Shown: piece after piece, positions 12,180 through 19,061 of the stretch
Numbering within the stretch: the first letter of the stretch is position 1
How the letters are laid out: each line of letters opens with the position of its first letter
From: a virus
DNA length: 22,680 nucleotides
Strand: one strand, 5' to 3'
IMG/VR virus record: IMGVR_UViG_3300030099_000485
Location: 3,894 to 26,573 of that record
Notes under the pieces: generated by a model
Seen by the model: only the letters and a program-made list of their open reading frames with translations
The model's database searches: none
Told to the model about the DNA's origin: nothing
Program-made: the position numbers and the translations under genes

Positions 12180-14141
12180 ATGAACAATTATTTACCAACA
12201 GACTATCAAAACTTCATCGCGCTATCACGGTATGCACGATGGAAAGAAGATGAACAACGCCGTGAAACATGGGCAGAAACAGTAGAACGATACTTTGACT
12301 ATATGGAAGATCATTTATCAAAGATGGGTAGGCAAGGTTCGTCTGCAAAGAGTTACGCTATGCCTGTAGACTTACGTGCAGAACTAGAGGAAGCTGTGCT
12401 TAATCAAGACATAATGCCTAGCATGAGAGCATTAATGACTGCTGGCCCTGCATTAGATCGCTGTAATGTGGGCGCATACAACTGTTCCTATGTGCCTGTG
12501 GATAGCCCCAGAGCCTTTGATGAAACTATGTATATACTAATGTGTGGCACGGGAGTAGGTTTCTCTGTGGAACGTGAAAACGTAGACAGACTACCTATCG
12601 TAAATGAGTCTATGCACGAGACTGATACAGTAATCAAGGTTGGTGACTCTCGCCCCGGTTGGGCAAAGTCTTTGCGTGAACTTATCTCTTTGCTATATGC
12701 AGGTCAGATACCCAAGTGGGATGTATCAGAGGTGCGTCCTGCTGGTGCAAGGCTCAAGACATTTGGTGGTCGTGCCAGTGGCCCAGCACCACTAGAGGAA
12801 CTGTTTGAGTTTGTTATAGCCAAGTTCAAGGCTGCGACAGGTCGTAGACTATGGCCTATTGAGTGCCATGATATTATGTGTAAGATTGGTGAGGTTGTAG
12901 TTGTAGGAGGTGTACGCCGTTCTGCTCTTATCAGCCTGTCTAATCTTGGTGATGACCAGATGGCACACGCCAAGTCAGGACAGTGGTGGGACACAGAACC
13001 ACAACGTGCATTGGCTAACAATAGCGTAGCTTACAAGGGTAAGCCAGAAATGGGTACATTCATGCGTGAATGGGTTGCTCTTTATGAATCTAAGTCAGGT
13101 GAACGTGGCATCTTTAATCGTGAAGCAGCAAAAAGACAAGCAGCAAAAAATGGAAGACGAGATTCACAACAAAGTTTTGGATGTAATCCCTGCAGTGAAA
13201 TTATCTTGCGCCCATATCAATTTTGTAATTTGTCAGAGGTAGTTGCTCGTGCTAGTGATACACAACAAACACTACGCGAAAAGGTGCGCCTAGCTACAAT
13301 TTTAGGCACGTTCCAATCCACACTTACAGATTTCAAATATCTGCGTAAAGTATGGCAAAATAACACAGAGGAAGAAAGGTTACTTGGAGTATCTCTTACG
13401 GGTATAATGGATAACGACTTGCTTAGTGGTACATCAGCCCACCTTGGTAAAAATATTGGGCAGACACTTGAAACATTACGTGATACAGCAGTAGAGACTA
13501 ACGCTGCTATGGCTAAACAACTTGGTATACCACAGTCAACAGCTATCACGTGTGTTAAGCCTAGCGGCACAGTGTCGCAGCTTGTAGACAGTGCCAGTGG
13601 TATTCATGCAAGACACAACCCACACTACATTCGTACTGTACGTGGCGATAACAAAGACCCTCTTACACAGTTTATGATGAGTGCAGGAGTGCCAGCAGAG
13701 CCAGATGTTATGAAGCCAGAGTCTACGACAGTGTTCAGTTTTCCAATGGCATCACCACGTGGGGCAGTTACACGTACAATCCTGTCGGCTGTTGAACAGC
13801 TTGAGTTATGGCTTACTTATCAGCGTCATTGGTGTGAACATAAACCAAGTGTCACTATAAATGTAAAAGAACATGAGTGGCTTGAAGTAGCAGCTTGGGT
13901 ATATAAACACTTTGACGAGGTATCAGGCATTAGTTTCTTACCATTTGATAATCACACGTACAAACAAGCACCATATCAGGACTGTACAGAGGATGAGTAC
14001 CATGATATGGTAGCAAAGATGCCAAAGTCTATTGATTGGACATGGTTAAGAGATTATGAGAAAGAAGACACAACATCCGGTGGGCGTGAGTTAGCGTGTA
14101 CTGCAGATGCTTGTGAGATTGTAGACTTAAACGCAGCATGA
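12180..14141 (+). CDS. nrdJ: Class II (B12-dependent) ribonucleoside-triphosphate reductase
   Basis: 653 residues, the monomeric adenosylcobalamin-dependent type known from Lactobacillus leichmannii. Active-site residues fit by spacing: Cys102 (YNCSYVPVDS), thiyl Cys338 and Glu340 (NPCSEIIL), Cys349 (QFCNLSE, 11 residues on, as in the reference enzyme), CVKPSGTVSQL, and the C-terminal shuttle pair Cys640/Cys645 (CTADAC). It turns ribonucleotides into deoxynucleotides for phage replication, drawing on host cobalamin and thioredoxin. It needs no oxygen and no second subunit. GGAG at 12170-12173 is the ribosome binding site. DUF3310 and MazG-like genes nearby complete a nucleotide-pool module. 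Confidence 0.96.
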   Translation: MNNYLPTDYQNFIALSRYARWKEDEQRRETWAETVERYFDYMEDHLSKMGRQGSSAKSYAMPVDLRAELEEAVLNQDIMPSMRALMTAGPALDRCNVGAYNCSYVPVDSPRAFDETMYILMCGTGVGFSVERENVDRLPIVNESMHETDTVIKVGDSRPGWAKSLRELISLLYAGQIPKWDVSEVRPAGARLKTFGGRASGPAPLEELFEFVIAKFKAATGRRLWPIECHDIMCKIGEVVVVGGVRRSALISLSNLGDDQMAHAKSGQWWDTEPQRALANNSVAYKGKPEMGTFMREWVALYESKSGERGIFNREAAKRQAAKNGRRDSQQSFGCNPCSEIILRPYQFCNLSEVVARASDTQQTLREKVRLATILGTFQSTLTDFKYLRKVWQNNTEEERLLGVSLTGIMDNDLLSGTSAHLGKNIGQTLETLRDTAVETNAAMAKQLGIPQSTAITCVKPSGTVSQLVDSASGIHARHNPHYIRTVRGDNKDPLTQFMMSAGVPAEPDVMKPESTTVFSFPMASPRGAVTRTILSAVEQLELWLTYQRHWCEHKPSVTINVKEHEWLEVAAWVYKHFDEVSGISFLPFDNHTYKQAPYQDCTEDEYHDMVAKMPKSIDWTWLRDYEKEDTTSGGRELACTADACEIVDLNAA

Positions 14142-14155
14142 TTGAAGGAGTAGAG

Positions 14156-14266
14156 ATGCCTACATGGTGGCAGTGGTGGTTGATATTAGCCATCACTGTC
14201 AACACACTAATTAATATAACTGTTTTCTTTGTGGGACGTAAATTTAAAAAGGGAGTTGACAAATGA
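14156..14266 (+). CDS. Single-span membrane protein, 36 aa
   Basis: AAGGAG at 14145-14150 points to ATG 14156. An in-frame ATG at 14138 would overlap the reductase stop as ATGA and add six residues. The product begins MPTWWQWWLILAITVNTLI and continues NITVFFVGRKFKKGVDK, that is, a Trp-rich membrane helix with a basic tail on the cytoplasmic side. It ends in an ATGA overlap with the next gene. No family is recognised. Confidence 0.65.
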   Translation: MPTWWQWWLILAITVNTLINITVFFVGRKFKKGVDK

Positions 14267-14466
14267 GAGAACAAATGATAGAAGTATTACGTAAACATGC
14301 ACAGGCAAATATTGCTTTGCATGTGGCTAACATAGAGTGCTATCTTAGAAATCCCGTGGGCATTGGTGAACATTCTGATATTATGGAAGCTATGCAAGGT
14401 GAGTTAGATAAGATCGCTATGCATGAAGATAGATTAGATATACTCAATAATTATTTTAATGAGTAA
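14263..14466 (+). CDS. Conserved small marine-phage protein, 67 aa
   Basis: ATG 14263 overlaps the previous stop, with GGGAG at 14250-14254. The product is a helical hairpin: HAQANIALHVANIECYL, then NPVGIGEHSDIMEAM, then a helix ending LNNYFNE. The NPVGIGEHxDIMEAxxxELDK stretch is one I recall from many marine phage genomes, where it has no assigned role. It is likely a small dimerising protein. It overlaps the next start by 8 bp. Confidence 0.74.
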   Translation: MREQMIEVLRKHAQANIALHVANIECYLRNPVGIGEHSDIMEAMQGELDKIAMHEDRLDILNNYFNE

Positions 14467-14602
14467 GCTAATTTGGAAAAGGGGCAAGGATTGGATACAA
14501 TATGACCCACCCCGTCATCACCCACAGTATGCAGATTGGATTAAGTATAAACAGAAACAAGAGGAGAAACAAGATGACAGAACAAAACAAACAGACAGTT
14601 AA
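14459..14602 (+). CDS. Small basic protein, 47 aa
   Basis: ATG 14459 lies 8 bp inside the previous gene. The 47-residue product is MSKLIWKRGKDWIQYDPPRH, then HPQYADWIKYKQKQEEKQDD and a short tail. It is basic and Trp-rich at the front and Lys/Gln/Glu-rich at the end. The last 29 bp overlap the next gene and hold its ribosome binding site. No family is recognised. Confidence 0.58.
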   Translation: MSKLIWKRGKDWIQYDPPRHHPQYADWIKYKQKQEEKQDDRTKQTDS

Positions 14603-14792
14603 TATTGATGGCACAGATTATGTAGTAGATGAACTGACAGATACACAAAAATACATGCTTAATCAAGTCGTAAATTTAAGAGATAGAATATCAAAAGCCA
14701 GAATGGAACTAGATCAAATACAAGTAGCTAGTTCTGGGTTTAGTAAAATGCTTTCTGACTCTGTGAAAGGAGACAATGATGAAGCGGCGTAA
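14574..14792 (+). CDS. Small helical protein, DUF6447-like
   Basis: GAGGAG (14561-14566) marks ATG 14574 as the start rather than the in-frame ATG 14502. The 72-residue product opens with a short beta hairpin (TVNIDGTDYVVDELTD) and continues as one long helix (LNQVVNLRDRISKARMEL) with an acidic end. The VxIDGxxYxxDxLxD pattern followed by a coiled-coil helix recalls DUF6447 proteins of marine phages. No activity is known to me. It may dimerise through the helix. Confidence 0.73.
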   Translation: MTEQNKQTVNIDGTDYVVDELTDTQKYMLNQVVNLRDRISKARMELDQIQVASSGFSKMLSDSVKGDNDEAA

Positions 14793-15021
14793 TGGCCTTA
14801 GTAAGTATGATGCCCCACTAAAAATACAATATCAATGGGGATACGATTCCTTTCATAAAGGCAAAGTAAGTAAGGGAGAGAAGGGTAAATTCTTTCTTGG
14901 TGATAGCGGCATTGACCATAATACAATGCAGCATCGTGAGTGGCTACGTGGGTACAACGATGCCTATCATGCCAACTTGAAAAGAGTGCAACACAATGAA
15001 CAAGCTAGAGCAAGAAGCTAA
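14779..15021 (+). CDS. Hypothetical basic protein, 80 aa
   Basis: AAAGGAG at 14766-14772 is spaced better for ATG 14779 than for ATG 14776 just before it. The product is basic: LKIQYQWGYDSFHKGKVSKG, then a Gly/Lys-rich stretch, then REWLRGYNDAYHANLKRVQ. The repeated G-aromatic-helix pattern with REWLRGY is faintly like ribosome modulation factor, but the CPY core of that family is absent, so no function is assigned. Confidence 0.66.
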   Translation: MKRRNGLSKYDAPLKIQYQWGYDSFHKGKVSKGEKGKFFLGDSGIDHNTMQHREWLRGYNDAYHANLKRVQHNEQARARS

Positions 15022-15043
15022 AAACTGGATGAAGGAGAAATCT

Positions 15044-15382
15044 ATGTATGGCATTACAGCCAAAGCGTATCAGATAGCAGCATGTGAAACTGCCATCTTC
15101 CCAAAAGAAAAAGCCACAGAGTATTTAACTCTGGGCCTGACGGGAGAGGCAGGAGAGATTGCTAATAAGGTAAAGAAGTTTATTCGTGATGGCGCACCAC
15201 CAGATGAGTACGAAGCCAAGAGAATACAAATAGGCTATGAAATTGGTGACGTTATGTGGTACTGTGCAGTGTTAGCACAAGAAATGGGGATGGACCTTGG
15301 TCACATTATGGAAAACAATCTGCAAAAGCTGGCTGACCGAAAAGCTAGGGGTACTCTGTCTGGCTCTGGTGACAATCGTTAA
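15044..15382 (+). CDS. mazG: MazG-like nucleotide pyrophosphohydrolase
   Basis: 112 residues from ATG 15044, chosen because AAGGAG (15032-15037) lies six bases upstream; ATG 14996 in the same frame would add 16 residues but has a poor site. The all-alpha NTP pyrophosphatase motifs are present: GLTGEAGEIANKVKK with Glu35 and Glu38, and EIGDVMWY with Glu66 and Asp69, the ExxE ... ExxD metal-binding set. KKFIRDG (44-50) lies between. Enzymes of this group hydrolyse (d)NTPs to monophosphates; phage copies may clean or rebalance the nucleotide pool or lower host alarmone. It fits the nearby reductase. Confidence 0.88.
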   Translation: MYGITAKAYQIAACETAIFPKEKATEYLTLGLTGEAGEIANKVKKFIRDGAPPDEYEAKRIQIGYEIGDVMWYCAVLAQEMGMDLGHIMENNLQKLADRKARGTLSGSGDNR

Positions 15383-15521
15383 ATATATTATAGGTGGTGC
15401 TATATGCCTGTGGTTAATATACATCGTAGGCATGGCACTGACTAATACCATATGTGATTGTGTCAGAGACTTCAATGGTTGGTGGGAGTTAGAATACTGG
15501 ACAAAAAAAGAGGGGACTTAA
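15369..15521 (+). CDS. Small membrane protein, 50 aa
   Basis: The frame from GTG 15369 encodes VTIVKYIIGGAICLWLIYIV and ends ELEYWTKKEGT; it overlaps the MazG stop by 14 bp. A hydrophobic helix lies near the N-terminus, then a polar aromatic tail with a CDC pair. The start is uncertain, since the frame is open upstream through the MazG gene. It is the last plus-strand gene, and its final codons form one arm of the hairpin at 15511-15530. Confidence 0.5.
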   Translation: MTIVKYIIGGAICLWLIYIVGMALTNTICDCVRDFNGWWELEYWTKKEGT

Positions 15522-15530
15522 CGGTCCCCT
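15503..15530 (-). terminator. Rho-independent terminator of the minus-strand operon
   Basis: AGGGGAC (15511-15517) and GTCCCCT (15524-15530) pair perfectly over 7 bp around a 6-nt loop. Read on the minus strand, the stem is followed by seven U residues (A-tract at 15503-15509). It begins three bases after the minus-strand stop at 15534. On the plus strand it is followed only by TATTTAG, so it may stop plus-strand transcription weakly. Confidence 0.8.
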
Positions 15531-15533
15531 TAT

Positions 15534-18500
15534 TTAGTCAAACACCCCTGCTTTTCTCATTTGTCGCAGGTATTTTACATAGTATAATAGCTTAGTATAA
15601 TCATATGTTTCACCATCTTGTGGTTCACCGTGTAGATCATGGTATACTTGCATTGCTCTTTCAGCATCTACTTTAGGCACTTTATTAAAAGCAGCTTTTT
15701 GCATTGGGTCAAATCCAAATCTTTCTTTAAATACATCTTGCTTGGAATTAAACTCAACCACATCCATAATGTCGCTACGATACTCTTGTATCACCCGTTT
15801 TAAGAAGTCTTTCTTTCCCTCTCTTGTAAGTTTATCATACACATCACTTTGCTCTATTGCAGGTACGACATAATCTGTAATGTATTCTCCCATAAATTGT
15901 GATATCAAAGCATCCGCTTCAGGCACACCAGTTTTTGCAAAAACAATCCTACGAGATATTTTGTTTTCTGCTAGTTCTTTTTCAAATCTATTTTTTCTCT
16001 CATTATATAAAACACCATATACCTGCCTAGAAAATGGGGTAACTCTGCGCAAATCCTCTGCACGTGTTGGTGATTGATATGTCTCTGATGGACGAGTTCC
16101 AATTAATTCTGAAAGGTACTCTTCAATTTTATAATTCATAGGAATACGAGCAAGAGATTTATTTATACCAAAACTTAACATGTCTGATGAATTAGTATCT
16201 TTAACTATACGTGCATCATCCGGTGCAGCGAATGTATTAAATGTATCTTGCAACATTGTTAACGGTATGCTATATGTGTTAATAATGTTTGCTGCTGCTG
16301 CAGTTAACATGCGTTCTACTTTTTGTGGATCATCTTCTGCCATGACATCACGAAGTGCAGCATCAAGTGCATACAATCCTGAACCCGCCCGAAACTGTGT
16401 GCCTGACAATGCTTGTATTGCGTCAGCCAACTCATTACGATCACCATATAATGGACGATCTTGTTCTTTGAATCCAGCTATTTTAGCAGTATCTTGATCT
16501 ATCGCCCTAGCAACAAGATCACCAACAAACAAAAATGGCGCAGCAGGGAAAAACGGTCTTAGATCATAGGTGCTACCGTCAGCTTTTTTACCTTCCCACC
16601 AGTTCTCACCTGCATGTTCTGACATTCTATAGCCGATAGCACCGATTAAAAATCCTGTGCCTACTAGACCTTTAGCCAACTCTTCGTAGTTATCTTGGTT
16701 CTTTGTGGCAAATCTTACAAAGCCAGCGTCCATTAAATATAGTGGTGAATACTCATACGTAAATCGCATGGCGTTTGCAATGAAGCGTGGGAATGGAACA
16801 AGGGATGTTGTAAGAAATGGGGCTTTGTGAATGCCGCTGATAATAGAACGGGCGAGAGGACTGTCAGGTGTTTTTTGATACGTAAAGTACAAAGCCTCTT
16901 CTACAGCTTTGTCTAGCTGTGCTTTACCCGTGGTGGTGCTAAACCTTCCTTTAAAATTTCCAGTACGAACAATGTCTTGCAAATTATATTCTTTAAAATC
17001 TGCCCTTGTTTTGTCGCCAGCCCGTATAGCTTGTGAGAACTCTTCATTTAATTGTCGCTTCAAGCTACCAACAAACGCTGCTCTTTTAAACATGTTATCG
17101 GATGCTTGGTTTAATGCGTTAAGATTTGCACCTATTGCTCTCATCTTGTCTAGCTTTACACCTGACCCCATATTTGTTGCGTCAACAATGTCCTGCAACT
17201 CACGAAACATTTGACTAGCTTTTGCTGAAAATCCAGATTTAAATACAGCTTCAATAGCCATAGCTTCTTTTTTATTTGTAATACCAAACAATATAGAAAA
17301 TACATCTTCATTAGCTTTGCCAACTAAAGACTTTTCTCCCGGTAATACTTTAGATATGCCTCTATCCAAGGCTTTTGTTGCAGCATCAATGCCTACACGT
17401 GCTAAACCAGATACAGTGTTACGCATAGTTGTTGCGGTCTGTGATGTCATAAATGCTAGACGTAAAGCATCAGCAGAACGAACACCATTTAGCATACGGC
17501 TTGCCACACCAACTTGAACTTCATCTGTAATAGCGTCTGCTTTTTCTAAGAATCTGCGTACACCAGCAGAACCTTCTTTTTCAAAAGTTTGCACAGCACC
17601 ATACAAATCACCCTTACGCTGTGCATTAAGACCAAACAAATCATCAAAGGACGCATCCAATAGTTTACGGACGGAAGCCGCGCCATTAAGTGTTCTAGCT
17701 GCAGCAGATACATCTGCCATAAATAAACTGGCAAAATCGTCTGGAGTTAAATCATATTTTTTAAATATATCACCAATTTCAAATTTAGTTTTTATTTCAT
17801 CTGCTGACATGCTACGAAGACCACGAGCAATGGTTTCTGTAATTCGTTCACGAGGTTGTCTTCCCCCAGCTTTTTGAACCAAGTCCATACCCATAGCAAA
17901 AACTCTTTTCTTTTTACTTGGGTCAAGAATAATATCAAATGTAGGAATAAAGTCAAATTCATCATCAGGCAGAGTTGTGCCAGCGGCTTCTTCTTGTTCT
18001 TTAATTACTTTGTCTTTAATCTTTGTTCTAGCTGCCTCACCTTCTGCTACACGTTCTGGATCAAGCGCACGTAATACTTCTTTTGTATCTGCCAACAATT
18101 CTTTATCTGCATTAAGTAATGTTTCGTCTGCTGCTTTGTCAGCCTTCTCAATATTAGCAAGTATAGCTTTGTCTGCATCATCAAGCAGGTCTTCGACATT
18201 ACGTTCTGCAAATCGTGAGAAGCCTGTCTTTGCAATACCGACTGCAGCGGCAGCAGGTAGCACACCACTGGCAACAGATGTTACAAGCAGTTCACTATTG
18301 TCAAACTCTCTACGCAAGTCTGCTTCAATCTCTGTTTTCTGTGCCGCTACATTTTGTAACGCACCGAATGCCGCCTCACCTGCAATTGTTGTCTTTACTG
18401 GATTAGATGCAGCAGCCTGTATCATACGACTGCCTATCCGTTGTGGTTTAAATGCTTGGCGTAGTGTACCAGCAACTGCAGCCTTCGCTGCTTGTGAAGT

Positions 18501-19061
18501 TGCAACACCTGCTGCCTTACCATAGCCGGGTAAAAGAAGCCCCAAATAAGTAGACGGTGCTTTGAGCAAACCCTCGACATAATCGCCAAAGGCATTCTCA
18601 GCACCGCCTTCCTCATAGAAGTGAGGCATCTCTCTAAATGTTTGGTACAGCAGACGATAGTCAGCCAGACGCATCTTTGCTTTCTCATCATTGCGTTTGG
18701 TAGAGTCAGCAGCCGCAGCAGATACGTAACCGTAGTCACCTGCTGTCGTCATTTCGTTTACGTCAAATGACCGAAAGTGTTCAATAAACTCATCAATGAC
18801 ATCTTCGTCATTTACGTTAGTCATGTTGTGTCGATCTGCCAAAAACCTCTTAGCAGCTTCAAACACAGCAGGATTACGTTTGATTGCCTCGTATGACTTT
18901 ACAGAGTTGTCAAATGTTTCATCACCGCCTCCAAATCTACGGCTTAAAAAATTACTCTGCTGATTAATTGCTGCGGTAGATGAAACCTGTGTTGGTATTG
19001 CCACATTAGTGTCTTCTTCTTCTTCAACAAGGTTAAATCTTTTTTGTAAGAAGTTTGACAT
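15534..19061 (-). CDS. Large internal virion (ejection) protein, 1175 aa
   Basis: Starts at ATG 19061, directly next to the previous stop, and is the last gene of the late operon. The N-terminus carries two copies of a motif: SNFLQKRF (residues 2-9) and SNFLSRRF (36-43). Long helical, Ala-rich, charged stretches alternate with Gly/Ala-rich hydrophobic ones (YLGLLLPGYGKAAGVA, LLVTSVASGVLPAAAAVGIA, GLVGTGFLIGAIGY, FFPAAPFLFVGDLVA). This size, composition and position at the end of a podovirus structural operon fit an internal core protein, like T7 gp16, that is ejected with the DNA and may span the host envelope. There is no recognisable lytic transglycosylase motif. The family assignment is inferred. 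Confidence 0.8.
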   Translation of the reverse strand: MSNFLQKRFNLVEEEEDTNVAIPTQVSSTAAINQQSNFLSRRFGGGDETFDNSVKSYEAIKRNPAVFEAAKRFLADRHNMTNVNDEDVIDEFIEHFRSFDVNEMTTAGDYGYVSAAAADSTKRNDEKAKMRLADYRLLYQTFREMPHFYEEGGAENAFGDYVEGLLKAPSTYLGLLLPGYGKAAGVATSQAAKAAVAGTLRQAFKPQRIGSRMIQAAASNPVKTTIAGEAAFGALQNVAAQKTEIEADLRREFDNSELLVTSVASGVLPAAAAVGIAKTGFSRFAERNVEDLLDDADKAILANIEKADKAADETLLNADKELLADTKEVLRALDPERVAEGEAARTKIKDKVIKEQEEAAGTTLPDDEFDFIPTFDIILDPSKKKRVFAMGMDLVQKAGGRQPRERITETIARGLRSMSADEIKTKFEIGDIFKKYDLTPDDFASLFMADVSAAARTLNGAASVRKLLDASFDDLFGLNAQRKGDLYGAVQTFEKEGSAGVRRFLEKADAITDEVQVGVASRMLNGVRSADALRLAFMTSQTATTMRNTVSGLARVGIDAATKALDRGISKVLPGEKSLVGKANEDVFSILFGITNKKEAMAIEAVFKSGFSAKASQMFRELQDIVDATNMGSGVKLDKMRAIGANLNALNQASDNMFKRAAFVGSLKRQLNEEFSQAIRAGDKTRADFKEYNLQDIVRTGNFKGRFSTTTGKAQLDKAVEEALYFTYQKTPDSPLARSIISGIHKAPFLTTSLVPFPRFIANAMRFTYEYSPLYLMDAGFVRFATKNQDNYEELAKGLVGTGFLIGAIGYRMSEHAGENWWEGKKADGSTYDLRPFFPAAPFLFVGDLVARAIDQDTAKIAGFKEQDRPLYGDRNELADAIQALSGTQFRAGSGLYALDAALRDVMAEDDPQKVERMLTAAAANIINTYSIPLTMLQDTFNTFAAPDDARIVKDTNSSDMLSFGINKSLARIPMNYKIEEYLSELIGTRPSETYQSPTRAEDLRRVTPFSRQVYGVLYNERKNRFEKELAENKISRRIVFAKTGVPEADALISQFMGEYITDYVVPAIEQSDVYDKLTREGKKDFLKRVIQEYRSDIMDVVEFNSKQDVFKERFGFDPMQKAAFNKVPKVDAERAMQVYHDLHGEPQDGETYDYTKLLYYVKYLRQMRKAGVFD

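Noticed and set aside
13217-13570. 117-codon minus-strand open frame inside the reductase gene
   Set aside because: Antisense to a well supported enzyme, with no start signal or recognisable domain.
14255-14283. TTGACA with TAGAAG 17 bp downstream
   Set aside because: The hexamer comes from Val-Asp-Lys codons at a gene junction and the -10 has only four matches; not convincing.
14779-15021. Ribosome modulation factor homologue
   Set aside because: Only a loose G/W pattern matches; the family's central CPY motif is missing.
17977-18525. 182-codon plus-strand open frame inside the 1175-aa virion gene
   Set aside because: Ser/Ala/Thr-rich antisense product of an Ala-rich coding region; no ribosome binding site or domain seen.
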